Source: Anoxybacterium sp963668245 (GTDB taxonomy: Bacteria > Bacillota > Clostridia > Peptostreptococcales > Anaerovoracaceae). Taken from it: a stretch of 64,000 nucleotides of DNA. The translations under genes and the position numbers were made by a program. Positions within the stretch are counted from its first letter, which is position 1. Each line of letters begins with the position of its first letter. The notes under the pieces are model-generated. The model worked only from the letters and a program-made list of their open reading frames with translations, did no database searches and was not told the origin of the DNA. Location of the stretch: contig OY764195.2 of assembly GCA_963668245.2 (NCBI GenBank), positions 124,001-188,000 of the forward strand, given 5' to 3'. Below are positions 40,515 through 50,400 of the stretch, in pieces.

Positions 40515-41813
40515 ATGATTTGGAATGAACCTATGGAATGTATGAGCAGGGATGAAATGCATGATCTGCAAAGCAAACGACTTAAAGAAATGGTTATTCG
40601 TGTCTATCATAATGTGTCATTTTACCGAAAAAAAATGCAGGAGCTAGGTTTAGAACCTGGAGATATTAATACCGTAGAAGATTTGGTCAAACTACCTTTC
40701 ACAACAAAACAGGATCTAAGGGATAACTATCCATTCGGATTATTCGCTACACCGAAAAGCGAAGTGGTTCGAGTTCATGCTTCTTCAGGAACAACTGGAA
40801 AGCCCACGGTTGTTGCATATACCAGGAAAGATATTGATACTTTTTCTGAAGTAGTAGCACGAAGTCTTTGTTGTGCTGGGGCGACAAGAGAAGATACGGT
40901 TCAAGTTGCATATGGTTACGGACTATTTACTGGTGGTCTTGGTCTTCATTATGGCGCTGAAAAACTTGGCGCTGCTGTAGTACCGATTTCTGGCGGAAAT
41001 ACAGCAAAACAAATCACCTTGCTTCAGGATTTTGGAAGCACAGTACTTGCATGCACCCCTTCCTACGCAGCGTACTTAACAGAAGCCATTTCCGAGGCAG
41101 GAATTGACCCTGCTGACCTTCCTTTACGAATTGGAATCTTTGGTGCGGAGCCATGGAGTCAGGAAATGAGAATGAAAATCGAAGAAGGGCTTAAAATAAA
41201 AGCATTTGATATCTACGGCCTAAGCGAAATAATCGGTCCTGGGGTATCCAACAGCTGCGAAGCTCAAAATGGTCTTCATATCGCTGAAGATCATTTTATT
41301 CCTGAAATACTTGACCCAAAAACATTACAGCAATTGGAACCTGGAATGACTGGTGAACTTGTATTTACTACAGTTACAAAAGAAGCAATGCCATTGTTGC
41401 GATATAGAACAAGAGATTTAAGCAGTTTGGATTATTCTCCTTGTCAATGCGGAAGAACCAATGTAAGAATGGCGAAGATTTTCGGTCGTTCTGATGACAT
41501 GCTCATCATACGTGGGGTCAATGTATTCCCATCACAAGTAGAAAGTGTCCTATTAGAGATTCCAGAAGCAAAACCTCACTATATGCTCATTGTGGATCGT
41601 CAAGGCACTATGGATACGCTTGAAATACAAATTGAAATCGATGAAAAGTATTTTTCTGATGAAATAGTACAGCTCAATAATATTCGAAATAAAATTAAGC
41701 ATAAAGTTGAAAGTATTTTGGGTATCAGTGTTATAATAAGCTTAGTAGAACACAAAACAATAAAAAGAAGTGAAGGAAAAGCACAACGTGTCATTGACAA
41801 GCGTAACATCTAA
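40515..41813 (+). CDS. paaK: Phenylacetate-CoA ligase (aryl-acid CoA ligase)
   Basis: AMP-forming ligase that activates phenylacetate, or in anaerobes the aryl acids made from Phe, Tyr or Trp, with CoA. The 432-residue protein carries the AMP-binding motif SSGTTGKPTVVAYT (about 92-105), the YGLSEIIGPG motif (about 235-244), YRTRDL and the C-terminal lysine region with KRSEGKAQRV. The start at 40515 has GAGGAG upstream and lies behind the T-box terminator; a longer in-frame stretch from 40425 lies inside the T-box RNA. An ACT-domain protein gene follows. A Phe-responsive leader fits a role in phenylalanine breakdown or acyl-CoA supply. Confidence 0.9.
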   Translation: MIWNEPMECMSRDEMHDLQSKRLKEMVIRVYHNVSFYRKKMQELGLEPGDINTVEDLVKLPFTTKQDLRDNYPFGLFATPKSEVVRVHASSGTTGKPTVVAYTRKDIDTFSEVVARSLCCAGATREDTVQVAYGYGLFTGGLGLHYGAEKLGAAVVPISGGNTAKQITLLQDFGSTVLACTPSYAAYLTEAISEAGIDPADLPLRIGIFGAEPWSQEMRMKIEEGLKIKAFDIYGLSEIIGPGVSNSCEAQNGLHIAEDHFIPEILDPKTLQQLEPGMTGELVFTTVTKEAMPLLRYRTRDLSSLDYSPCQCGRTNVRMAKIFGRSDDMLIIRGVNVFPSQVESVLLEIPEAKPHYMLIVDRQGTMDTLEIQIEIDEKYFSDEIVQLNNIRNKIKHKVESILGISVIISLVEHKTIKRSEGKAQRVIDKRNI

Positions 41814-41842
41814 TTTTAGTTTTTGAAAGAGAGGTGCCCTTT

Positions 41843-42220
41843 ATGATAATCAAACAGCTATCTGTATTCCTTCAAAATGAACAAGGTAGATTAGAGGAAG
41901 TTACTGATATTTTATATCAACATAAAATTAATATTTCTGCCCTAAGCATTGCCGAAACTGCAGATTATGGTGTTCTTCGGATGATTGTAAGTGATATTGA
42001 TAAAGCATCTGCTGCCCTAAAAGACCAGGATTTTTCCGTTAAAATTACTGATGTCATTTGCCTTGAAACCCCAGATGTTCCTGGAGAACTTCATAAAAAA
42101 CTGTTAGAATTTTCCAAGGAAAGCATTAATGTTTCATATATGTATGGGTATTCTAGTGACGGCATTGCCAGATTAATTTTAAAAGTAAGTGATCCAGAAA
42201 GAGCCCTTGAGATATTATAA
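41843..42220 (+). CDS. Tandem ACT-domain protein
   Basis: A 125-residue protein made of two ACT domains (about 1-65 and 68-125), the small fold that binds amino acids in regulated enzymes. The first starts with IKQLSVFLQNEQGRLEEVTD, the second reads CLETPDVPGELHKKLLEFS, both with the ACT strand-helix pattern and the conserved Gly/Leu turn. It follows the CoA ligase by 29 bases; such ACT proteins commonly accompany indolepyruvate ferredoxin oxidoreductase and aryl-CoA ligase genes, and probably sense aromatic amino acids. The start has GAGAGGTG upstream. Confidence 0.87.
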   Translation: MIIKQLSVFLQNEQGRLEEVTDILYQHKINISALSIAETADYGVLRMIVSDIDKASAALKDQDFSVKITDVICLETPDVPGELHKKLLEFSKESINVSYMYGYSSDGIARLILKVSDPERALEIL

Positions 42221-42277
42221 TAGCCATCAAGGCTAGTTTCACTGCCCATAGGCGTACAATTTTACAAAACCCATTAT

Positions 42278-42306
42278 TTGACATTTTATTCCATTTATTG
42301 TATCAT
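42278..42306 (+). promoter_or_regulatory. Promoter of the YdbC gene
   Basis: -35 TTGACA (42278-42283), 17-base spacer, -10 TATCAT (42301-42306). Confidence 0.7.
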
Positions 42307-42369
42307 TTCCTTATGGTCTTGATTCTCTGAGAGGCAAGATACTGTTTATAAAGAAAGGATACATGCATA

Positions 42370-42618
42370 ATGGCAACAAAAGAAAAGGAAAAAGATCGAG
42401 AAATCACCTATGATCTTCAAGAACACATCGGCGTAATCGGAGTTTCTGCCACTGGATGGAAAAAAGAATTGAATATGGTGGCTTGGAATGGAAATGCGGC
42501 AAAATTCGATTTGCGCGAATGGGATGAGGACCACTCTCATATGAGCAAGGGCATCACTATGAATCATGAAGAAGCAAAAGCCCTCTCCGAGTTATTGACC
42601 GGTATCTCAATCCAATAA
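42370..42618 (+). CDS. YdbC family protein (PC4-like fold)
   Basis: Small conserved Firmicute protein (82 residues) of the YdbC family, whose known structure is like the eukaryotic single-stranded-DNA/RNA binder PC4. Typical features: an acidic/Lys-rich start, GWKKELNMVAWNGNAAKFDL (about 29-48) and DLREWDEDHSHMSKGITM (about 47-64). Function in bacteria is not settled; nucleic-acid binding is likely. It is a single gene between two strong signals, a promoter and a terminator. Confidence 0.88.
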   Translation: MATKEKEKDREITYDLQEHIGVIGVSATGWKKELNMVAWNGNAAKFDLREWDEDHSHMSKGITMNHEEAKALSELLTGISIQ

Positions 42619-42623
42619 CAAAC

Positions 42624-42661
42624 AAAAAGACTTTGAGCAGATATGCCCAAAGTCTTTTTCT
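42624..42661. terminator. Terminator between ydbC and the AEC transporter
   Basis: AAAAAGACTTTG / CAAAGTCTTTTT stem with T-runs on both strands; the flanking genes converge on it. Confidence 0.85.
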
Positions 42662-42693
42662 ATGAGGAAAATGAATGGATTGTTGCTCTCTTG

Positions 42694-43635
42694 CTATCGA
42701 TTTATATATTGAATGAGTAAAATCCCCCAAATCGGAATGGTTCCAAGTGAAAACATTGTTGTTACAAATACATTTTGTGCTGCAGTCTTGGCATCTGCAT
42801 GATATATTTCGGCCAGTACCGGCACTACTGCAGCTGATGGCATCGCCATAGCAAATATCACAACGACAAAAACAAAAGGGTCTACTGGAATCCACATGAA
42901 TATTCCAAACAATATAGCTGGCAAAATCACAAGTTTTAAGATTAGTATATAGATTAATTGTTTGTTATTTAAGACCTCTTTCACCTTGCTTTCAGCAAGT
43001 TGTATTCCGATAATAATCATCGAAAGTGGAATTGTAATATCTCCTACTGTTTTCAGAAACTCAGCGAACAAAGGAGGAAGCTTAATTCCCATCACAAAGA
43101 TTCCAATCCCAATGAGGCTAGCAACTACTGGAATTGATACGATTGAACGGAGTGTTGTTCTAATGTTAAGCTGACCCTCACCATCATAAATCAAAAGAAT
43201 TGCCCCCACTGAATATAAATAGAATGTAAAAACAGCATTTGCCACGATCATTAAAAATAATCCTTGTTTTCCAAACACTGCATACGATAATGGGTATCCC
43301 ATAAAACCATTATTGGTTAAGATGAGCAACGCACTATAGACGCCTTTTTTTCCATCCGGAACTCTCATTATTTTAACCAGCACCATCGAAAGTATGGTTG
43401 AAACTACCAAAACACTTAGCATCAGACTAGCCACATGAAAGACATTTTCCAGTGCCTTTTCGGACATTTCCTGTGCGCTCATGGAATAAAGCACCAGACA
43501 TGGGCTGGAAATATTTACAAGTAATATGGAAAAATACCGTGACGATGCAATGGGAAGCCATCCTCTCTTATTTGCAAAATATCCTATCAGTGAAATCCCA
43601 AATACGCTCAGTATTTTTGCGAACATCATTATCAT
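42694..43635 (-). CDS. AEC family transporter (auxin efflux carrier type)
   Basis: Membrane carrier of 313 residues with about ten helices, of the bile/arsenite/riboflavin transporter-like AEC family, which in bacteria moves organic acids such as malate. The two repeats each have the family pattern of broken helices, for example LTNNGFMGYPLSYAVFGKQG (about 106-125) and the second-half DITIPLSMIIIGIQLA. Substrate not determinable. The start at 43635 has a weak AAGG site; the next Met codons are alternatives. Convergent with ydbC. Confidence 0.87.
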   Translation of the reverse strand: MIMMFAKILSVFGISLIGYFANKRGWLPIASSRYFSILLVNISSPCLVLYSMSAQEMSEKALENVFHVASLMLSVLVVSTILSMVLVKIMRVPDGKKGVYSALLILTNNGFMGYPLSYAVFGKQGLFLMIVANAVFTFYLYSVGAILLIYDGEGQLNIRTTLRSIVSIPVVASLIGIGIFVMGIKLPPLFAEFLKTVGDITIPLSMIIIGIQLAESKVKEVLNNKQLIYILILKLVILPAILFGIFMWIPVDPFVFVVVIFAMAMPSAAVVPVLAEIYHADAKTAAQNVFVTTMFSLGTIPIWGILLIQYINR

Positions 43636-43940
43636 TGGTTTTATCGCCTTCCTTCAATCAGATTCAGCTTTTAGCGTATTGCAAGTGGCTTGCAAAGTCA
43701 AGACTTTCAACCGATTTGTTTTTATCGTTTTTCGATATCATTTTCGTAATACTTTTCAGATTGCTTTTTCTTGTTTTTCTCTTTATTCTTTCATCATGTT
43801 TCTAATCACCGAACCATTGACATCTTGCCACTAAATCGATAAAATGATGAAGTATTTGTTTTGTAACAAGCACAATTTTTTAGGCTAAATACTGACATAA
43901 GTATGGTTATCATAAAAGAAAGCAAGGTTATAAAGATAAA
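43636..43940. other. Intergenic region upstream of the ABC-F gene
   Basis: Contains a clear plus-strand promoter (43817-43845) and a leader of about 90 bases in which AGTATTT (43850-43856) can pair with AAATACT (43886-43892), with a T6 run between. ABC-F genes are often controlled by leader attenuation, which would fit, but I see no convincing leader peptide. The rest (43640-43800) is pyrimidine-rich with nothing assignable. Confidence 0.45.
43817..43845 (+). promoter_or_regulatory. Promoter of the ABC-F gene
   Basis: -35 TTGACA (43817-43822), 17-base spacer, -10 TAAAAT (43840-43845). Confidence 0.72.
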
Positions 43941-45494
43941 ATGAGTTTATTAACAGTAGAAAATGTTACCCACGGATTTGGCGGTCGAAGGATTCTAGAA
44001 GATGCTTCCTTTCGGCTTTTAAAAGGAGAACACGTCGGTCTGATTGGAGCAAATGGAGAGGGAAAGTCAACTTTTCTAAATATTATCACTGGCCAGTTGT
44101 CTCCAGATGAAGGGAAAGTAGAATGGTCAAAGCGTGTTACAGTAGGGTATTTAGACCAGCATTCTTCGCTAAAAAAAGGTATGACCATTCGTTCCGTTCT
44201 GAGAGAAGCATTCCAAGGAATGTTTGATTTAGAAAAGGAAATGTTATCTCATTACGATGCGATGGGAGAAGAAGGTGTAGATGTAGAATCTTTGATGGAG
44301 GACGCTGGAGAAATACAGCAGATTCTTGAGCATAGCGGTTTTTATACGCTAGATGCTAAAATTGAAGAAGTAGCAAATGGTCTTGGGCTTGGAAGCATTG
44401 GTCTAGATAAAGAAGTAACCGATCTAAGTGGCGGACAAAGAACAAAAGTACTCTTAACAAAATTACTTTTACAAGACCCCTCTATTTTGATCCTAGACGA
44501 GCCGACCAACTATTTGGATTCCGAACACATCGAATGGCTCACCAGATACCTTCAAGAATATGAAAATAGCTTTATTTTGGTTTCCCATGATATGGAGTTT
44601 CTCAATTCAGTTATTAATGTCATCTACCATGTGCATGATGGAGAGTTAACCAGGTACACGGGAGATTATAACAAGTTTATGCAAATGTATGAGGTGAAAA
44701 AGAGTCAAGAACTAAAGGCTTATGAAAGACAGCAACAAGAAATTGAAAAAATGGAAGATTTCATTGCGAGAAATAAGGCAAGAGTTGCAACGAGAGGAAT
44801 GGCTAATAGCCGTCAAAAAATGCTTGATAAAATGGATGTTCTTGAAAAACCTCGTGAAAAACCAAAACCAATATTTGAATTTAAAGAGGCAAGAACGCCA
44901 AGTCGTTTTATTGTCCAAGGAAAAGATGTGGTGCTCGGCTATGATGAGGCGCTAACCCGTCCTGTAGAAGTGGTGCTAGAGCGCGGTCAAAAAGTTGCAA
45001 TAATTGGAACAAACGGCCTTGGGAAAACAACTTTACTAAAATCCATCCTCGGAAAAATCAAGACCATTTCTGGCGAAATGGAACTTGGCGATTTTCTTGT
45101 TCCTGCATATTTTGAACAGGAGGCTGACAGAGATAACTCAGAGACAGCATTAGAATCCGTATGGAAAGACTTCCCTTCTTATACCAACGCAGAGGTTCGA
45201 TCTGCATTGGCTAAATGCGGCTTGACCACCGAACATATTACGAGTCAAATGAAGGTGCTGAGCGGTGGTGAAAATGCAAAAGTACGGTTATGCAAATTGA
45301 TGCAGCGTGATACAAACTGGTTGATTTTAGATGAGCCTACCAACCACCTAGACGTAGAAGCAAAAGAAGAATTGAAGAAAGCTTTGATCAATTTTAAAGG
45401 AACAGTGCTCCTTGTATGCCATGAACCAGAATTTTATGCGGATTGGGTTTCGGACATTTGGAATATTGAGGACTGGACGCTTCGTATTGTGTAA
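43941..45494 (+). CDS. ABC-F family ATPase (YkpA/YbiT-like)
   Basis: Soluble protein with two ABC ATPase domains and no membrane part; ABC-F proteins act on the ribosome. The 517-residue sequence has Walker A GANGEGKST (about 36-44) and GTNGLGKTT (about 355-363), ABC signatures LSGGQRTK and LSGGENAK, Walker B ILDEPTNYLD and ILDEPTNHLD, and the P-site linker (about 240-320). In the second half the switch reads CHEPEF, not the usual SHDR-x-F. The layout is nearest YkpA/YbiT; a role in antibiotic protection cannot be inferred. The ribosome site is weak (AAGG). Confidence 0.88.
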   Translation: MSLLTVENVTHGFGGRRILEDASFRLLKGEHVGLIGANGEGKSTFLNIITGQLSPDEGKVEWSKRVTVGYLDQHSSLKKGMTIRSVLREAFQGMFDLEKEMLSHYDAMGEEGVDVESLMEDAGEIQQILEHSGFYTLDAKIEEVANGLGLGSIGLDKEVTDLSGGQRTKVLLTKLLLQDPSILILDEPTNYLDSEHIEWLTRYLQEYENSFILVSHDMEFLNSVINVIYHVHDGELTRYTGDYNKFMQMYEVKKSQELKAYERQQQEIEKMEDFIARNKARVATRGMANSRQKMLDKMDVLEKPREKPKPIFEFKEARTPSRFIVQGKDVVLGYDEALTRPVEVVLERGQKVAIIGTNGLGKTTLLKSILGKIKTISGEMELGDFLVPAYFEQEADRDNSETALESVWKDFPSYTNAEVRSALAKCGLTTEHITSQMKVLSGGENAKVRLCKLMQRDTNWLILDEPTNHLDVEAKEELKKALINFKGTVLLVCHEPEFYADWVSDIWNIEDWTLRIV

Positions 45495-45565
45495 ATAAAT
45501 ACCATAAGCATTTTTTATGATTCGATGATTTCGACGATGTGCTCCATGTTGGCTGTTAATAAAAC

Positions 45566-45619
45566 AAAAGTGGCGATGTGCTAACGTTTTTTCAAACGCT
45601 GGTTTACCGCCACTTTTTT
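45566..45619. terminator. Bidirectional terminator after the ABC-F gene
   Basis: AAAAGTGGCG / CGCCACTTTTTT outer stem with a smaller inner stem AACGTTTTTTCAAACGCT. It separates converging genes. Confidence 0.8.
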
Positions 45620-45658
45620 CGTGCCAAATCAGAATAAGGAATCATGAGAAAAATCAAA

Positions 45659-47248
45659 TTATAATTCCATCAATTTTATTTTTTGCAATTCATTTTTTAT
45701 ATCAGCTTGATATTTTTTTACTCGAACCATATTCTCAATTGCTTTATGAACGCCCAAATTCATGTCTTCAAGCATTTGCTGAATTTCAGTTGTAGTTATT
45801 CTTGACTGTTCTGCAAGGTTTTTAATCTGTTTTGCAACAACCGAAAAACCTTCTGCAGTGCTTTCTCCATACAATTTAGAAACATACCCAACTTGAATGA
45901 ATCCACTTTTTTCTCGCCGCCCTACGCCAACATATTTAAAAATTCTATTATCTAATGCTCTCAAAGCAGGTGGTGCAGTTACCACACCTTCTGGATCACT
46001 TAGCAACCTCATAAAAGGGGCAGTCTGCCCTTCATTTTGAAACACAAACCCTTTTCCTCCTTTGATATTTGTCAAATCCACCGTTGCATGTTCGTCTACT
46101 GCCCAAATTTCATCAATCTTACAACGAGTAGCAAAGTCTTCCATCAAATCACAAGTCAATCCTGTCCATCGTTCAATCAGTAAAGCGACTAACTTCGCTT
46201 CAGTGGTCATGTGTTTATTCAACAAATTGTCAAAGTCCATCTTATCGTTTGTTGAATGGGCTGCTTCAATTGCAGCTCGAACACCCAGAAGATTTGTTTG
46301 TCTGGCGATATTGATCAACTCAGTGAGGGGAGAAAGAATTTCCCGAAAATACTGTCTCGCTTCAATCAATCGACTTTCCAGCTGTTGGACATTATCTTTA
46401 CATCCATTCAATGCCTGCTCTTGCCGCTCAATGTCCTCAAGGGATAAATCCGCCTGTACCCGTTCCTCTTCTCCGACACAAACGGCAACGGACTGATAAG
46501 TTGATTCCAATGATTTGCTCAGTTCATTGAGATTGGTACCCAAATCATTGGTTAAATTTGTAATCTTAACAGAAATTTCTTTTGATACATCAGCAAGCCG
46601 TTTTGCTTCTTGTGCCACAACCCCAAAACCATCTATGGCAAGTTGCCCCTTTGGTTTTGTATAATGCGCTCCAATTTGAATGACACCAGTTTGATCAATC
46701 CTTGATACACCAACCACTTTATATTGCTCTGTTCCTAAATTATTAGAAACAGCAGGCATCTCAATTTCTAGTTCTGGATTCTTCAAAATTCTAAGAATCT
46801 CACCAGTCTTTAACTGGGTATTCTTCCATGAAGTCATATTTGTGAATTCAACGATACCCTGTGCGTTGGTGATATAGAATTCCTCTATGCTACATTCCCG
46901 AGCAAACTTCCCACCGTCTTGATAAAAAAAATCAGGATCATGCTCTAATATTTGAGCTAATATTTTAGCTTGAATCATCAAATTCTTTGTCACAATTGAT
47001 TCAAAACTATTCAGTAGCTCAGAAGCATGAATTGTTTCAATTGATGCATTGATTGCCAATAAATTCGTCTTATTTGCAATCCCTTGTACCGATTTTATTT
47101 TTTGAAACACAGCCTCAATTAGAGATTCATACTTTTCAATAATTCCGCCAATCGTATTGATACTGTCTTTTAGTCCCCTTAATTTTGATTTTAAGGCTTC
47201 TCTTTCAAATGATAATCTGTTATTCTTCATTGCATCATAAGCCATCAT
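45659..47248 (-). CDS. Soluble chemoreceptor-like protein with twice-interrupted signalling hairpin
   Basis: A 529-residue protein without membrane segments. It contains the methyl-accepting-type tip twice, each time split. Copy 1: TNLLAINASIETIHA (61-75), a ~130-residue insert, then DGFGVVAQEAKRLAD (206-220). Copy 2: TNLLGVRAAIEAAHS (318-332), a ~133-residue insert, then EGFSVVAKQIKNLAE (466-480). In normal receptors the two halves are joined by a few residues at the hairpin tip. The inserts are similar to each other (FYITNAQGIVEFTN against IWAVDEHATVDLTN) and look like small sensor domains with three or four Cys. Coiled-coil segments join the halves. The function is unknown; a cytosolic sensor or a component of the chemotaxis array is a guess. 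Either of the first two Met codons may start it. Confidence 0.7.
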   Translation of the reverse strand: MMAYDAMKNNRLSFEREALKSKLRGLKDSINTIGGIIEKYESLIEAVFQKIKSVQGIANKTNLLAINASIETIHASELLNSFESIVTKNLMIQAKILAQILEHDPDFFYQDGGKFARECSIEEFYITNAQGIVEFTNMTSWKNTQLKTGEILRILKNPELEIEMPAVSNNLGTEQYKVVGVSRIDQTGVIQIGAHYTKPKGQLAIDGFGVVAQEAKRLADVSKEISVKITNLTNDLGTNLNELSKSLESTYQSVAVCVGEEERVQADLSLEDIERQEQALNGCKDNVQQLESRLIEARQYFREILSPLTELINIARQTNLLGVRAAIEAAHSTNDKMDFDNLLNKHMTTEAKLVALLIERWTGLTCDLMEDFATRCKIDEIWAVDEHATVDLTNIKGGKGFVFQNEGQTAPFMRLLSDPEGVVTAPPALRALDNRIFKYVGVGRREKSGFIQVGYVSKLYGESTAEGFSVVAKQIKNLAEQSRITTTEIQQMLEDMNLGVHKAIENMVRVKKYQADIKNELQKIKLMEL

Positions 47249-47323
47249 GTAACCACCTTCCTGAATCTACTATTATGCCTACTTTGATTATCGACATTTT
47301 TTCTTCTATCTTGAGGATTTTAC

Positions 47324-47350
47324 ATTATACAATATCTTGAAACTAGTTTC
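47324..47350 (-). promoter_or_regulatory. Promoter with palindrome for the split-hairpin gene
   Basis: Minus strand -10 TATAAT (47329-47324); no good -35. The perfect 12-base palindrome GAAACTAGTTTC (47339-47350) covers the spacer and -35 region, a likely operator. Confidence 0.45.
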
Positions 47351-47365
47351 CCTCCATATAATAAA

Positions 47366-47402
47366 ATAAGCCTTTCCTACGAAGAAGTAAAGGCTTATTT
47401 AT
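47366..47402 (-). terminator. Terminator after chemoreceptor A
   Basis: AATAAGCCTTT / AAAGGCTTATT stem with T-rich tail on the minus strand, 33 bases past the stop codon at 47435. Confidence 0.82.
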
Positions 47403-47434
47403 CGTCTTTCGATATATCATCGAATAAAAATTAT

Positions 47435-50400
47435 TTAATACTTGTCAAACTCACTGTCCCCAAGAAGAATTTGCGGTGAAGATACTCCCTCTCGTGCCAC
47501 TCCCTTTGCCGCACGATGTGAAGCACTCTTTCCTTCAATTCCTGGCAACGCTTTGATACCATTACTCAGTTTAAATTTTCCGACCATCTCTTTTAGCATT
47601 TCTGCCTGACTTGAAAGTTGTTCACTCGCTGCCGCACTTTCTTCTGCTGTGGCAGAATTGTTTTGTATGACTTGTCCTACCTGCTCTATCCCCTTATTGA
47701 CCTGAGCGATTCCTGACGCCTGCTCATTGGAGGATTCTGCAATGTTGCTTACTAGATTTGCTGATTTTTCGATTCCACTTACGATTTCTACCAATGCTGC
47801 TGCCGTTCCATTTGCAATCTTGGTTCCTGCCTGCACCTTATTGATGGACCCTTCAATCAGCTCAGTTGTCTCTCTGGCTGCTGCCGCACTTCGTGCTGCC
47901 AGATTTCTAACTTCTTCTGCTACCACTGCAAAGCCTTTTCCGTGTTGCCCTGCTCTTGCTGCTTCTACTGCTGCATTCAGTGCAAGTATATTGGTCTGGA
48001 ATGCGATATCATCGATGACTTTGATGATACGTGAGATGTTTGCCGAAGAATCATTGATAGCTTCCATAGATTTGAGCATCTCTCCCATCTGACTATTTCC
48101 TTTTTCTGCATTCTCTCTTGCAGATGCGGCAAGCTCACTTGCTTCATTTGCACTCATTGCATTCTGCTTGGTCTGGGATGCAATATCTGCAATGGATGCA
48201 GTCAATTCTTCAATTGCGCTTGCCTGCTCTGTAGAGCCTTGTGACAAGGCTTGACTTCCATCCGATACTTGTCTTGAACCCGATGCGACCAATTCAGCTG
48301 CACCACTGATATCTCCTAACACCTGACTTAAGGATTGTACAATATTGTTCATAGAGTCTTTGATGGTTACAAAATCTCCTCGATAATCTGCTGTAACCGA
48401 TAGGTTTAGATTTCCACTGCTGATTTCTTCCAAAACCTTAGAGATTTCTGTAATATAGCTTCTCATATTGCTCAAGGTTTCATTCATTGCTTTTTTGATG
48501 ATAGCATGGTCACCTCGATAGTTTCCTTCCATCTCAACTTGCAGATTTCCGCGTGCCATTTCTTGCAATACTGCAGAAGCTTCATCAATAGGCGCAATCA
48601 CAGCATCGAGGGTCTGGTTGAATCCATCCATTACCTTTGCAAATTCCCCTCCATGTCTTCCTACATCTGCACGATTCTTCAAGTCTCCGCTCACTGCGGC
48701 TTCTGTCATCTCAGCTGCATCGCCAATCAGGGTTCCTACCGCTTTCTTGACATCGGCAAGGCTCTTTCCGATGGCCTCAAACTGCTGGCTGACTTCTGCT
48801 GTATATTCGTCTCCAGCTTCGATGTTCAAATCGAATGCAAGATTTCCTTCTGCCAAAAGTTTCAGGTTTTCTTCTAATCGGTGTACTTCGCTTTCTGTAT
48901 ATCTTGCCACTCTGATGATTTGGGTCAAGTCGGTTACTACTTCTACAAATCCAACATTTTCTCCAAATCTGTTCTTTAGGTATGCTGTATTCTGTTTGTT
49001 GCTCTTTCCTGCCCATTCAAAGTAGGTTTCTCCTACCCCCTTATCTACAAGACTTCGAATTCCACATCCCTCTGTCCTGCAGATATCCGCATTGGCGTTA
49101 TAGCAATCCATTCCATAACTAGAATCCCTATCTTTGATGACTCCTTGGTCAATCATAACTTGTTCAAAGGCCTTATTGAGGTAGGTCCATTTCATATCCA
49201 TATCCGTTACATGAAGCGGGAATGGAATCGCATCAATGATGGCTTCATACCAAACAGCTTTATCCACTACTGTGTCTAGGGTAGCATTGACTCCTTCTAC
49301 TACTTTGCGGAAATCGCCCTGATGCTTTGTGACATCTGCACGCTTCATCAAGTCTCCTGCTACTGCTGCATCTGACAGCATCTTAGAATCTGCAACCAAA
49401 ATGGTGACTGCATTGATACACGCATTCAAATTGTTCTTTATCGTTTCAAAATCACCTTGATATTCTTCTGTGATTGGTTCTGGGATATCTCCTTTGCTGA
49501 TTCGATCTACGTTTTCAGCCACCATATTTAATGGGTTCACCACTGCATCTAAGGTACGATTAAATCCGCTGATAATTTCTTGATAGCTTCCGAAAAACTG
49601 GTCTGCATTTCCTCGATTTGAAAGATTACCTTCTAGCGCGAGTTTCGTCATGAGTTCCGCTTCTGCCACCATATTCTTGATAGAGTCAACAACTGTAATC
49701 AAGCTCATGGAAAGTACATCTTGATTGGATTTTGGTTGGATATTAATATCAAGATCTCCTTCTGCAATCTGTAATACAATGCCCGCTTGTTCCCTAATAT
49801 TGGAAGTCATTTCTTCAAATGCTGCAATCAAATCACCAATTTCATCTTTTCTACCAGTCTCAGCAGAAACATTGACATCACCAGCAGCTATTTGCATTGC
49901 CATTTTTTTCAGGTTTCGAATAGGCTTACTAATTCTATTGCCAATATACCATGCTGCAATCACCCCTAATAAAATTACAGCAATACTGATTGCAAGCATC
50001 GTGTGCTTTAAGCCATCCAAACGCGACATTACCTCCGATTTATAGTTACCGATTCCTAAATCCCAAGCTGTATTTGGAATCGTTGTCATGGCAGTCATAC
50101 GGTATTCACCATTTAAATCATAATTTACCATCCCATGGATCCCTGCCCCTAAAGCTTGATAAGCTAATCCAAATTCTTTAAACTCACCGTTATTGGTAAT
50201 ATCCATAAATGCATTTCTCTGTTCAGTAACTACTTCTTCTCTAGGATGAGCATAAAATGTACCATCCTGTCCAACGATAAAGCAATATCCCTTTTCTCCT
50301 AATCCGAAGGTATCCGTTAAATCTTTTAAAAACAATCCATCTCTTTCACCAACAAGTACGCCTACAACACTGCCATTTGCAAAAATTGGTGCGACTTCTC

